A stretch of DNA of 64,000 nt from Jejubacter sp036620675 (GTDB lineage: Bacteria; Pseudomonadota; Gammaproteobacteria; Enterobacterales; Enterobacteriaceae). The number at the start of each line of letters is the position of its first letter. Within the stretch, counting starts at the first letter, position 1. Location: assembly GCA_036620675.1 (NCBI GenBank), contig JAZHEE010000022.1. The stretch is one strand, 5' to 3'. Below, piece after piece: positions 7,994-16,882 of this stretch. The notes beneath the pieces are model-generated. The model was not told the origin of the DNA. It did not search any database and worked only from the letters and a program-made list of their open reading frames with translations. Position numbers and translations under genes: made by a program.

Positions 7994-8679
7994 GTAATTT
8001 CCTTCAACCTTCGTGTCGAGTTGGCAATCATGGTTAATGCCGCCTGTTCTGCTGCATCGCCGTCCTGATGACGTATCGCATCAAACAGCGCTTTATGCTC
8101 CTGGAGCGTTTGCGGCATGTTGGCCTCATCGCCCATCCAGGTTCGTTCAAACACCGCCCGCTGTAGCGAGCTGATCGCCACGCTAAGCTGCTGTAACACC
8201 GGGTTGTGTACCGACCGGAGCACCGCTTCGTGATAGCGGATATCCGCTTCATTGAAGGCGTCCCGGTTTTGGTTATTGTCAATCATGTCGTTTAGCGCCG
8301 ACTCAATTTGCGCCAGGTCGCTTGATGTCGCCCGTTCAGCCGCCCAACGCGCAATAGTCGGCTCCACCAGATTACGCACCTCGCTCATGGCGCCGATCAG
8401 CTGTGGGTCGTCGTCGTTTTCCAGCACCCACTGAAGTACCTCGGTATCGAGGTAGTTCCACTGACTGCGCGGTACGACAAAGGCCCCGCGATAACGCTTC
8501 ATTTCAATCAGCCGCTTCGCCATTAGCGAGCGAAATACTTCACGGATGATGTTGCGCGAGGTTTCAAACTCATCACATAGCTCGGTTTCTGCTGGCAGTG
8601 CCGCCCCCGGTGCATACTTTCCACCAGCGATCTGGCGGCCAAGAGCCTCGATAATGCGATCGGTCTTCGTCAGAGTCAT
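7990..8679 (-). CDS. dgoR: GntR/FadR-family repressor DgoR
   Basis: Galactonate-responsive repressor of the operon it heads. 229 residues: N-terminal winged helix (about 1-75, with PAETELCDEFETSRNIIREVFRSL-type recognition region) and an FCD all-helical ligand domain with the metal/ligand residues around DIRYHEAVLRSVHNPVL. The C-terminal half is nearly identical to E. coli DgoR. ATG 8679 is chosen (AGGA six nt upstream, and 229 residues as in E. coli); ATG 8685 is alternative. Two identical palindromes upstream are the likely operators. Confidence 0.94.
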   Translation of the reverse strand: MTLTKTDRIIEALGRQIAGGKYAPGAALPAETELCDEFETSRNIIREVFRSLMAKRLIEMKRYRGAFVVPRSQWNYLDTEVLQWVLENDDDPQLIGAMSEVRNLVEPTIARWAAERATSSDLAQIESALNDMIDNNQNRDAFNEADIRYHEAVLRSVHNPVLQQLSVAISSLQRAVFERTWMGDEANMPQTLQEHKALFDAIRHQDGDAAEQAALTMIANSTRRLKEIT

Positions 8680-8744
8680 GGTCATTCCTTTCTGTTCAGA
8701 CTATCCCTTCTGTTTACCCTGGAACGCCGGTTTTAGCATCGTTT

Positions 8745-8819
8745 TTGTACTACAAGATTTTTTGTTATGCCTCTGTTAATGAGTGTATAGTAGTACGATA
8801 CTATCATGTTGTACTACAA
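8745..8819. promoter_or_regulatory. DgoR operator region
   Basis: Two identical palindromic copies of TTGTACTACAA (8745-8755 and 8809-8819), 64 bp apart, flank a further dyad ATAGTA-N6-TACTAT (8787-8804). They lie in the leader of dgoR and resemble the inverted repeat described for DgoR of E. coli. A TGTGA half-site follows on the minus strand near 8826, possibly CRP. The -10/-35 boxes were not resolved with confidence. Confidence 0.75.
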
Positions 8820-8859
8820 TTTAGATCACAAAAAAGACAATCGGGAACATCCGGCCGTA

Positions 8860-8885
8860 AAGGAACACGGCCCGAAAACGGGCCG
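8860..8885 (-). terminator. Possible fhs terminator
   Basis: GC-rich stem CGGCCCG-AAAA-CGGGCCG (8868-8885) about 35 nt beyond the fhs stop, followed on the minus strand by TGTTCCTTTA. The U-tract is imperfect. Confidence 0.5.
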
Positions 8886-8917
8886 CCCGCAGAAAGGGAG
8901 TTAAAAAATGAGGAAAA

Positions 8918-10588
8918 TCAGAACAGACCGCTGATAACGCCGTTATCGTCGATATCGATATTCAGCGCTGCCGGGGTCGCAGGCAGGCCCGGCATGGTCA
9001 TAATGTCCCCGGCGAAAGCCACCACAAAGCCAGCTCCGGCCGCAGCCTGAACATCCCGGATATGCAGCCGGAACCCTTCCGGGCGCCCGAGTGCTTTAGG
9101 ATCGTCAGACAATGAATACTGGGTCTTCGCCATGCAGATAGGCAGTGACGCCATACCTGCATCGCTAATACGCTTAAGGGATCGTTGCGCCGCCGGGCTA
9201 TAGCTGACACCTTGTGCGCCGTAGATCTCTGTGGCGATAGTGGCAATTTTCTCCTCCAGCGTCAGCGTATCCGGATAGAGCAGGCGAAATTCTGCGGGGG
9301 AATTTTCCAGCAGCTCAACTATCCGCTGCGCCAGCGCTTCGCCTCCGGCTCCGCCCTGCTCCCAGACCCGGGACAGCACCAGACAGCAGCCACGCTCCCG
9401 GCAGTACTGGTCGATAAGCGCATGCTCGGCATCGGTATCAGAGGTAAAAACGTTCAGCGTAACCACCACAGGTACGCCAAATTTTCGCAGGTTTTCGATA
9501 TGTTTGCCCAGATTAGCCAGCCCCTGGCGCAGGGCGTCCAGATTCTCATAACCCAGTTCGCACTTCGTCACGCCGCCGTTATATTTCAATGCCCTGACCG
9601 TCGCCACCAGCACGACGGCATCCGGCCGTAATCCGCTGTCACGGCACTTAATATTGAAGAATTTCTCGGCGCCGAGATCGGCGCCAAAGCCTGCCTCGGT
9701 CACCACGATATCCGCCAGTTTCAGGGCCAGCCGGGTCGCGCGTACGCTGCTACAGCCGTGGGCGATATTGGCGAAAGGCCCGCCGTGTACGATAGCCGGG
9801 CTGTGCTCCAGGGTCTGAACCAGGTTAGGCTTCAGGGCATCTTTTAGCAGTACCGCCAGCGCGCCGGTCGCCTGGAGGCAACCCACCGTCACCGGCGTAT
9901 CGTCCCGCCGCCAGGCAACGATCATCCGTGCCAGGCGCCGCTTTAAATCGGCCAGATCGCAGGCCAGACACAGAATCGCCATGATTTCCGATGCCACGGT
10001 AATCACGAAGCCATCCTCACGCGTTATGCCATTAACACGCCCACCCAGGCCGACAACGGTGTGGCGTAAGGCACGATCGTTGATATCCATGCAGCGTCTG
10101 AGGACGATTTTCTGGCTGTCGATATTAAGGGCATTTCCCTGATGCAGATGATTATCCAGCAGCGCCGCCAGCAGATTATTGGCGGCGGTAATCGCGTGAA
10201 AGTCGCCGGTAAAGTGAAGGTTGAGATCGTCCATCGGCACCAGTTGTGCATACCCACCCCCGGCCGCGCCGCCCTTCATACCAAAACAGGGGCCAAGGGA
10301 GGGTTCCCGTAGCGCAACGATAGATTTTTTCCCCAGTCGGGACAGCGCCTGCCCCAGGCCTACGGTGACTGTAGTTTTGCCTTCGCCAGCCGGCGTGGGA
10401 TTAATGGCGGTGACCAGCACCAGCCTTCCATGGGGAGCATCATCCAGCTTGCTCCATAACGCTTCGGAAAATTTAGCTTTATACCTGCCGTAGAGCTCCA
10501 GATCCTCCGCGTCGATTCCCAGCGCTTCAGCCACCTCCACGACCGGCTTTATCGCACAATCACGGGCTATCTCAATATCGGTTTTCAT
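8918..10588 (-). CDS. fhs: Formate-tetrahydrofolate ligase Fhs
   Basis: ATP-dependent 10-formyl-THF synthetase, giving a formate-driven route into one-carbon metabolism. 556 residues, the usual size for the monofunctional bacterial enzyme. The N-terminal P-loop is TPAGEGKT (65-72), followed by REPSLGPCFGMKGGAAGGGYAQ (split motif about 93-115) and FTGDFHAITAANNLL. Single gene, downstream of yidA in the same direction with a 90-nt gap containing its own TATAAT. It lies between dgoR and yidA, where E. coli K-12 has no such gene. Whether this organism uses it for purine synthesis or for formate assimilation cannot be told here. Confidence 0.96.
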   Translation of the reverse strand: MKTDIEIARDCAIKPVVEVAEALGIDAEDLELYGRYKAKFSEALWSKLDDAPHGRLVLVTAINPTPAGEGKTTVTVGLGQALSRLGKKSIVALREPSLGPCFGMKGGAAGGGYAQLVPMDDLNLHFTGDFHAITAANNLLAALLDNHLHQGNALNIDSQKIVLRRCMDINDRALRHTVVGLGGRVNGITREDGFVITVASEIMAILCLACDLADLKRRLARMIVAWRRDDTPVTVGCLQATGALAVLLKDALKPNLVQTLEHSPAIVHGGPFANIAHGCSSVRATRLALKLADIVVTEAGFGADLGAEKFFNIKCRDSGLRPDAVVLVATVRALKYNGGVTKCELGYENLDALRQGLANLGKHIENLRKFGVPVVVTLNVFTSDTDAEHALIDQYCRERGCCLVLSRVWEQGGAGGEALAQRIVELLENSPAEFRLLYPDTLTLEEKIATIATEIYGAQGVSYSPAAQRSLKRISDAGMASLPICMAKTQYSLSDDPKALGRPEGFRLHIRDVQAAAGAGFVVAFAGDIMTMPGLPATPAALNIDIDDNGVISGLF

Positions 10589-10616
10589 TGTTGTTTCCCC
10601 TGCCTTAACCGCCCAG

Positions 10617-10622
10617 ATTATA
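10617..10622 (-). promoter_or_regulatory. Candidate fhs -10 box
   Basis: Perfect TATAAT on the minus strand, about 29 nt before the fhs ATG, with AGGGGA as Shine-Dalgarno. The -35 at the expected spacing is poor, so an activator or weak basal transcription is possible. Confidence 0.45.
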
Positions 10623-10678
10623 GGGGAATTTTCAGGTGGTTACCCGGGCGGGATCGCGCCGCAGCGAAACAAGAATGC

Positions 10679-11491
10679 TCAAACCAACGCGAAGCGCTCA
10701 ATGGCCTGCGCCACGCCATCTTCCAGGTGAGTGCCGGTAATAAAATTTGCCGCCTCTTTCACCGAATCGATAGCATTGCCCATCGCCACGCCGGTACCGG
10801 CATACTGAATCATGGCGATATCATTTTCCTGATCGCCTATCGCCATCACCTCGTCGGAAGCGATATTCAGGGACTCTGCCAGTAGACGCACGCCTTCGCC
10901 TTTATTGACCCGCTTATTCAGGATTTCCAGGTAGTAAGTAGCGCTCTTCAGGAAGGTATAACGCATCTTTACCTCGTCAGGAATGCGGGCAATAGCCTGG
11001 TCGAGGATGGCAGGCTCATCAATCATCATCACCTTAAGAAAGGTGGCGTTGGGGTCCATATTTTCGGCTTCACAGAACATCAACGGAATGGTGGCCACAT
11101 AAGACTCATGCACCGTATAGCGGCTGATATCGCGGTTGGCGGTATAGAGCGTATGGCGATCGAGGGCATGAAAATGCGACCCCACCTCGCGCGACAGTCG
11201 CTCAAGAAAGCGATAGTCGTCGTAACTTAGCGGCGTCTGGGCCACCGTACTGCCATCCTGCGCCTTTTGCACCAGCGCGCCGTTGTAGGTAATGCAGTAA
11301 TCCTCTTTCCCGGTCATTCCCAGCTCGGTCAGATAGCGTTCCACGCCGGCAAAGGGACGACCGGTGGTCAGAACCACCCGGATGCCCCTGGAACGCGCAG
11401 CGGCAATGGCCGCTCTAACGCCAGGAGACACGGTATGATCCGGCAGCAGCAGCGTACCATCCATATCGATGGCAATGAGTTTTATGGACAT
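10679..11491 (-). CDS. yidA: Cof-type HAD sugar phosphatase YidA
   Basis: Cytoplasmic HAD-superfamily phosphatase (type IIB, Cof family) with broad sugar-phosphate specificity. 270 residues as in E. coli: nucleophile motif AIDMDGTLLLPD at the N-terminus, motif II TTGRP, Lys of motif III, and the Mg-binding GDQENDIAM near 215. The ATG at 11491 is preferred over an in-frame ATG 30 nt upstream because it has AGG at the right distance and gives the family length. Runs leftward towards fhs. Confidence 0.94.
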   Translation of the reverse strand: MSIKLIAIDMDGTLLLPDHTVSPGVRAAIAAARSRGIRVVLTTGRPFAGVERYLTELGMTGKEDYCITYNGALVQKAQDGSTVAQTPLSYDDYRFLERLSREVGSHFHALDRHTLYTANRDISRYTVHESYVATIPLMFCEAENMDPNATFLKVMMIDEPAILDQAIARIPDEVKMRYTFLKSATYYLEILNKRVNKGEGVRLLAESLNIASDEVMAIGDQENDIAMIQYAGTGVAMGNAIDSVKEAANFITGTHLEDGVAQAIERFALV

Positions 11492-11568
11492 AAGACCTGC
11501 GAAGTTGTGGGGTTTGCCCACATTTTAACGTGATTCTGGTCACCAAAACAGCAGCAAGTGCTGAATGC

Positions 11569-11590
11569 GCCGCCGGTGACTACCGGCGGC
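11569..11590. terminator. Strong hairpin after yidB
   Basis: Perfect 9-bp GC stem GCCGCCGGT-GACT-ACCGGCGGC 10 nt beyond the yidB stop, without a clear U-tract on either side. Probably an RNA 3'-end stabiliser or weak terminator. Confidence 0.45.
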
Positions 11591-11599
11591 GGCAGGGGA

Positions 11600-12004
11600 T
11601 TATGAAAACAGCTTTCCTTTCAGCAGATCGAAGCCTTTTGCCAGCAGATCGTTACCGTTATCCGCTTTAACTTCGCCTTCCGGAGAGAGCTTATCCACGA
11701 TCTGCGGCAGGTATTCCGCCAGCAGCGAGGAAGCATTACCGGCGTCGATGCCCAGTTTCCCAGCCAGCGCGCTGATTGCCGGAGAGCCCAGAACCGACTG
11801 AATCTGCTCGGCGCTGATGCTCTGATTGGTCATGGAACTGCTGATCCAGGATTCCACGACGCCTGCCAGACCACCCTGACGAAATTTTTCCAGAATAGCC
11901 TGAACGCCGCCCTGCTCATTCACCCAGCTCAGGATAGCCTGGAATTTACCAGCCTCACCGCCCTGACCACCCAACATGCCAGTTACCTGATCTAAAAGTC
12001 CCAT
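11600..12004 (-). CDS. yidB: YidB family protein (DUF937)
   Basis: Small protein of unknown function, 134 residues, starting MGLLDQVTGMLGG. The glycine-rich N-terminus, the AILSWVNEQGG segment and C-terminal LLKGKLF identify the YidB/DUF937 family. ATG 12004 has AGGAGG just upstream; the frame is open further upstream, but that part is unlike the family. It lies between gyrB and yidA, as in E. coli. Confidence 0.92.
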   Translation of the reverse strand: MGLLDQVTGMLGGQGGEAGKFQAILSWVNEQGGVQAILEKFRQGGLAGVVESWISSSMTNQSISAEQIQSVLGSPAISALAGKLGIDAGNASSLLAEYLPQIVDKLSPEGEVKADNGNDLLAKGFDLLKGKLFS

Positions 12005-12098
12005 TTTTTCCTCCTGATTGTATTCGTTCTTTCTTAGTTTAGTTCCATAAATGAAAACGCCGCGCAAAGATGCACGGCGCTTGATAAGGCAACCTGCC

Positions 12099-14513
12099 TT
12101 AAATGTCGATATTGGCCGCTTTCAGGGCGTTTTCTTCGATAAAGGCACGACGCGGTTCAACCGCATCGCCCATCAGCGTAGTGAACAGCTGATCCGCCGC
12201 GATAGCGTCTTTCACCGTGACCCGCAGCATGCGGCGGCTTTCCGGATCCATGGTAGTTTCCCACAGCTGCTCCGGGTTCATCTCGCCCAGTCCTTTATAG
12301 CGCTGTACGGACAGGCCGCGACGCGACTCTTTCACCAGCCATTCCAGCGCGCTTTCGAAGCTGCTGACCGGCTGGCGGCGTTCACCACGCTCGATATAAG
12401 CATCTTCTTCGATAAGCCCGCGCAGCTTCTCGCCAAGGGTACAGATATGGCGATACTCGCCGCCGGTAACGAAGTCATGATCGAGAGGATAATCGGTATC
12501 CACACCATGGGTACGTACCCGGATAACCGGCTCAAAGAGATTACGATCGCCGTTTTCACGGACATCATACTTCCACAGGCTGCCGTGCTTTTCGTTGTCG
12601 TTCAGCGTTGTCACAAGCTCGGAGATCCAGCGAGTCACCTTCGCCTCGTCGGCCATATCGGCTTCCGTCAGGGTCGGATGATAGATCAGGCTCTTCAGCA
12701 GCGCGCGCGGGAAACGGCGCTCCATGCGGCCAATCATCTTCTGCACGCTGTTATACTCAGAAACCAGCTGTTCCAGAGCGGCGCCAGCAATCGCCGGAGC
12801 GCTGGCGTTGGCATGCAGCGTGGCGCCGTCCAGCGCGATGGCTATCTGATACTGATCCATCGCTTCATCATCTTTGATGTACTGTTCCTGCTTGCCTTTT
12901 TTCACCTTGTACAGCGGCGGCTGGGCAATGTAGACGTGACCGCGCTCAATGATTTCCGGCATCTGACGATAGAAGAAAGTCAGCAGCAGGGTACGGATGT
13001 GCGAACCATCGACGTCTGCATCGGTCATGATGATAATGCTGTGATAGCGCAGCTTGTCCGGGTTGTACTCATCCCGGCCAATGCCGCAGCCCAGCGCGGT
13101 GATAAGCGTAGCCACTTCCTGAGAAGAGAGCATCTTGTCGAAGCGCGCCTTCTCTACGTTCAGGATCTTACCCTTCAGCGGCAGAATCGCCTGGTTTTTA
13201 CGGTTACGGCCCTGCTTGGCCGAGCCGCCCGCAGAGTCACCCTCCACCAGGTAGAGTTCAGAGTGCGCCGGATCGCGCTCCTGGCAGTCCGCCAGTTTGC
13301 CCGGAAGTCCCGCCAGATCCAGCGCGCCTTTACGACGCGTCATTTCGCGGGCGCGGCGTGCGGCTTCACGAGCGCGAGCGGCATCGATAATCTTGCCGAC
13401 CACGATTTTCGCGTCGTTCGGGTTTTCCAGCAGATATTCACCCAGCAGCTCGTTCATCTGCTGCTCTACCGCCGATTTCACCTCGGAGGAGACCAGCTTA
13501 TCTTTAGTCTGGGACGAGAACTTGGGATCCGGCACCTTCACGGAAACCACGGCGATCAGGCCTTCACGCGCATCGTCGCCGGTGGCGCTGACTTTAGCTT
13601 TCTTGCTGTAGCCCTCTTTATCCATATAGGCATTCAGGGTACGGGTCATTGCCGCACGGAAGCCCGCAAGATGGGTACCCCCATCGCGCTGAGGAATGTT
13701 GTTGGTGAAGCAGTAAATATTTTCCTGGAAGCCGTCATTCCACTGCAGCGCCACTTCCACACCGATACCGTCCTTTTCGGTGGAAAAATAGAAGATATTC
13801 GGGTGAATCGGCGTTTTGTTCTTGTTCAAAAACTCAACAAACGCCTTGATGCCGCCTTCATAGTGGAAATGATCTTCTTTACCGTCGCGCTTGTCGCGCA
13901 GGCGAATAGAGACGCCGGAGTTCAGGAACGACAGTTCGCGCAGGCGCTTGGCCAGAATGTCGTATTCGAATTCGGTTACGTTAGTAAAGGTTTCCAGGCT
14001 TGGCCAGAAGCGCACCAGAGTACCGCTATCTTCGGTATCGCCAGTCACTGCCAGCGGCGCCTGCGGCACACCGTGCTCATAAACCTGCTTATGGATTTTA
14101 CCTTCGCGGCGAATCACCAGTTCCAGCTTCTGGGACAGGGCGTTAACCACGGAAACCCCAACTCCGTGCAGGCCACCGGAAACCTTATAGGAGTTATCAT
14201 CGAACTTACCGCCCGCATGCAGAACGGTCATGATCACTTCGGCAGCAGAAACCCCTTCTTCCGGGTGGATCCCGGTAGGAATACCACGGCCATCGTCCTG
14301 AACCGACACGGAATTGTCGGCATGGATGGTGACCACGATGTCTTTACAGTGCCCCGCGAGCGCTTCGTCGATTGCGTTATCCACGACCTCGAATACCATA
14401 TGGTGCAGACCGGTGCCGTCATCCGTATCGCCGATATACATACCCGGGCGCTTACGCACCGCATCCAGCCCCTTAAGGACTTTGATACTGGAGGAGTCAT
14501 AAGAATTCGACAT
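12099..14513 (-). CDS. gyrB: DNA gyrase subunit B
   Basis: ATPase subunit of the A2B2 type II topoisomerase that introduces negative supercoils. 804 residues, same as E. coli. GHKL ATPase domain (MYIGDTDDGTGLHHM, GGLHGVGVSVVNALS), transducer domain, TOPRIM domain with EGDSAGGSAKQGRN and metal ligands DADVDGSHI, and C-terminal tail with QRYKGLGEMNPEQLWETTMD. The ATG at 14513 is the start. It follows recF by 13 nt in the dnaA-dnaN-recF-gyrB cluster. It is the target of aminocoumarins; no alteration is evident at Arg136 of the RKRPGM/RFWP region by eye. Confidence 0.98.
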   Translation of the reverse strand: MSNSYDSSSIKVLKGLDAVRKRPGMYIGDTDDGTGLHHMVFEVVDNAIDEALAGHCKDIVVTIHADNSVSVQDDGRGIPTGIHPEEGVSAAEVIMTVLHAGGKFDDNSYKVSGGLHGVGVSVVNALSQKLELVIRREGKIHKQVYEHGVPQAPLAVTGDTEDSGTLVRFWPSLETFTNVTEFEYDILAKRLRELSFLNSGVSIRLRDKRDGKEDHFHYEGGIKAFVEFLNKNKTPIHPNIFYFSTEKDGIGVEVALQWNDGFQENIYCFTNNIPQRDGGTHLAGFRAAMTRTLNAYMDKEGYSKKAKVSATGDDAREGLIAVVSVKVPDPKFSSQTKDKLVSSEVKSAVEQQMNELLGEYLLENPNDAKIVVGKIIDAARAREAARRAREMTRRKGALDLAGLPGKLADCQERDPAHSELYLVEGDSAGGSAKQGRNRKNQAILPLKGKILNVEKARFDKMLSSQEVATLITALGCGIGRDEYNPDKLRYHSIIIMTDADVDGSHIRTLLLTFFYRQMPEIIERGHVYIAQPPLYKVKKGKQEQYIKDDEAMDQYQIAIALDGATLHANASAPAIAGAALEQLVSEYNSVQKMIGRMERRFPRALLKSLIYHPTLTEADMADEAKVTRWISELVTTLNDNEKHGSLWKYDVRENGDRNLFEPVIRVRTHGVDTDYPLDHDFVTGGEYRHICTLGEKLRGLIEEDAYIERGERRQPVSSFESALEWLVKESRRGLSVQRYKGLGEMNPEQLWETTMDPESRRMLRVTVKDAIAADQLFTTLMGDAVEPRRAFIEENALKAANIDI

Positions 14514-14526
14514 CAACGTTTCTCGC

Positions 14527-15615
14527 TCATTTAATCCTGGATGAATCCGTTATTCTACCTTGTTCCACGGCGAACATCTTCGAATTTTTATCCGCCATGT
14601 CTATTATATGTTCTGCGCTAATGGCGCTAACGAATACCTGTGACTGCGTGGCTTTCAGACGGCTGGCGAGCAGCCCGCGCCGCTGGTCGTCAAGCTCCGA
14701 AGCAAAGTCGTCGATCAGATACAGACAGCGCTGACCGCTTTCACGGGTCAGAAACTCCCCCTGAGCCAGACGCAAGGCGCACATCAGAAGCTTAAGCTGC
14801 CCGCGGGAAAGGGTATCTTCCACCGGCGCGCCGTCGGCCCGAATACGGAAATCCGCCTTATGGGGGCCATGGGCGGTATAAGTCAGCATGCGATCGCGCT
14901 CAAAGTGACGTTCCAGCACTTCCGCATAGTCACTCTCTTTTTCCCAGCCGCGCAGGAAAGAAAAACTCAGGGAAAATTCCGGCAAAAACTGGGCGCAGGT
15001 GTCCGCCATATCTTCGACAATGGCGGCGCTGTATTGCGCGCGCCAGCGGCTGATTTGCTCCGCCAGCGGCACCAGCTCCTGATCCCAGGGACGCAGCTGC
15101 GCGTAGCGGGTAACCTGACGCAGCGCGGCATTGCGCTGTTTCATCAGGCGCTTAAGGTTGCTCCAGGCCACGAAGAAGCCTGGCTCGTTATGAAAGCATC
15201 CCCAGTCAAGGAACGCTCTACGATACTTGGGGCCGCCGCCGAGCAAAGTAAACCCCTCCGGGGTTATTAACTGCATCGGCATCATCTTCGCCAGCTCCGC
15301 CACCCGGTGGCCATCACTGCCGTCGATACGCACCGTGCTATCGCCCTGGCGGTCTTTGGTCAGCCCGACAGCGGTTTCACGCTCGGTGCCCTGCAGACGA
15401 CCATGCAGCACAAAGCTGGGCTGCTCGTGGCGAATAACCCTGCCCGTTTGCTGGCTGCGAAAAGCGCGCCCGTGCCCCAGGGTATAGATGGCCTCCAGCA
15501 CGCTGGTTTTACCGCTACCGTTGGCGCCAACCAGAAAATTAAAACCCGAAGAGAGCGCGAGATCCGCATTTTCGATATTGCGGAAATCTTTGATAAGAAG
15601 GCGGGATAGAGACAT
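14527..15615 (-). CDS. recF: Recombination mediator RecF
   Basis: SMC-like ATPase that, with RecO and RecR, loads RecA onto gapped DNA. 362 residues: Walker A GANGSGKTS at 32-40, ABC-type signature LSRGQLKLL, Walker B YLIDDFASELD near 300. The N-terminus MSLSRLLIKDFRNIENADL is typical. In E. coli dnaN and recF are directly adjacent; here 162 nt separate them and contain a palindromic element, so translational coupling with dnaN is lost. Confidence 0.97.
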   Translation of the reverse strand: MSLSRLLIKDFRNIENADLALSSGFNFLVGANGSGKTSVLEAIYTLGHGRAFRSQQTGRVIRHEQPSFVLHGRLQGTERETAVGLTKDRQGDSTVRIDGSDGHRVAELAKMMPMQLITPEGFTLLGGGPKYRRAFLDWGCFHNEPGFFVAWSNLKRLMKQRNAALRQVTRYAQLRPWDQELVPLAEQISRWRAQYSAAIVEDMADTCAQFLPEFSLSFSFLRGWEKESDYAEVLERHFERDRMLTYTAHGPHKADFRIRADGAPVEDTLSRGQLKLLMCALRLAQGEFLTRESGQRCLYLIDDFASELDDQRRGLLASRLKATQSQVFVSAISAEHIIDMADKNSKMFAVEQGRITDSSRIK

Positions 15616-15673
15616 ATTCTTTTCCGGGCAGAAAACGGGGATCGCCGCTTCCAGGGCGTCGGCGGCGCAGCCA

Positions 15674-15750
15674 GTTTAAACACGGACAGCGCACAGACCC
15701 GGGAGCGTACACGAAGTACGTGACCGGGGCGAGCACTGCCCTGGTTTAAA
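15674..15750. repeat. Palindromic element between dnaN and recF
   Basis: A roughly 77-bp block bounded by copies of GTTTAAA (15674-15680 and 15744-15750). At its centre is a dyad CCCGG-GAGC-GTAC-ACGAA-GTAC-GTGA-CCGGG (15698-15727). It resembles small intergenic palindromic or MITE-type repeats. No second copy was noticed in this window. Confidence 0.5.
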
Positions 15751-15777
15751 ATGGCAAGTAAGCCAGCCCGATATATT

Positions 15778-16878
15778 CTACAAGCGCATGGGCATGACGA
15801 CATAGGCCGCCGCCTGACTGGCGCTATCTTCAATCTGCACGCTGGAAACTGAATCAGTCAGCAGCAGGCGCACATTTTCGCACTTCAGCGCGTTAAGCAC
15901 ATCCAGAATGTAGCTGACGTTAAAGCCAATCTCCATCTCGGTGCCGCCATAAGTGACGTCCAGAATCTCTTCCGCTTCTTCCTGTTCCGGGTTATTGGCA
16001 GTAATTTTCAGCTGATTTTCAGCCAGATAGATGCGTACGCCGCGGAATTTCTCGTTCGAGAGAATCGCCGCGCGGGCAAATGCCTGCTTCAGCAGATCGC
16101 AGCCCGCCTCCAGGGTCTTGTCCGGATTTTTCGGCAGTACCCGTCGGTAGTCAGGGAAACGACCATCCACCAGCTTGGAGGTAAAGATAAAATCACCGAC
16201 GTGGGCACGGATATTATTACTGCCGATCTGTACGCGCAGCGGCGTATCTCCGCCGTCCAGCATACGCATTAGCTCAATCACCCCTTTACGCGGCACGATC
16301 ACCGAATGGTCGGGCAACGCTTCGCCAATTGGCATAGAGCAGACCGCCAGACGGTGACCATCAGTCGCTACGGTGCGTAACTCTTCGCCCGCCGTTTCGA
16401 ACAGCATGCCATTCAGGTAGTAACGCACGTCCTGATGCGCCATCGAAAACTGAGTCGCTTCGATCAAACGCTTCATGGTGGCCTGCGGCAGCGTAAACTC
16501 TACCTCACTCTGCCAGTCGTCCAGATTTGGGAAATCCGCCGCCGGCAGCGTGGAAAGCGAAAAACGGCTGCGCCCGGAACGCACCAGCATGCGATCGCCT
16601 TCCAGCTGTAGCGCAATCTCCGCCCCTTCAGGCAGACCACGGCAGATGTCGAAAAACTTACGCGCCGGAACCGTCGTGGCGCCAGGCTCGTGAGGATGCG
16701 ACAGCGAAACCCGGGCGACCATTTCCATTTCCAGATCGGTGCCGGTCAGAGAAAGGGTACCGTCAGCGACCTGTAGCAGCAGGTTTCCGAGAATGGGGAG
16801 CGTCGGGCGACCTCCCAGCGGACCGCTCACCTGCTGTAGCGGCTTTAATAAATGTTCACGTTCAACGGTAAATTTCAT
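15778..16878 (-). CDS. dnaN: DNA polymerase III beta sliding clamp
   Basis: Ring-shaped processivity clamp; dimer of three-domain protomers encircling DNA and binding polymerase, Hda, MutS and others. 366 residues, identical length to E. coli. N-terminus MKFTVEREHLLKPLQQVSG, C-terminal residues VVMPMRL forming part of the partner-binding cleft. The gene starts 4 nt after the dnaA stop (same transcript). Confidence 0.98.
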   Translation of the reverse strand: MKFTVEREHLLKPLQQVSGPLGGRPTLPILGNLLLQVADGTLSLTGTDLEMEMVARVSLSHPHEPGATTVPARKFFDICRGLPEGAEIALQLEGDRMLVRSGRSRFSLSTLPAADFPNLDDWQSEVEFTLPQATMKRLIEATQFSMAHQDVRYYLNGMLFETAGEELRTVATDGHRLAVCSMPIGEALPDHSVIVPRKGVIELMRMLDGGDTPLRVQIGSNNIRAHVGDFIFTSKLVDGRFPDYRRVLPKNPDKTLEAGCDLLKQAFARAAILSNEKFRGVRIYLAENQLKITANNPEQEEAEEILDVTYGGTEMEIGFNVSYILDVLNALKCENVRLLLTDSVSSVQIEDSASQAAAYVVMPMRL

Positions 16879-16882
16879 AGCG

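Noticed and set aside
12051..14534. 827-codon rightward open frame opposite gyrB
   Set aside because: It is the antisense shadow of gyrB; high GC at codon position 3 keeps the opposite strand open. No ribosome binding site or family features.
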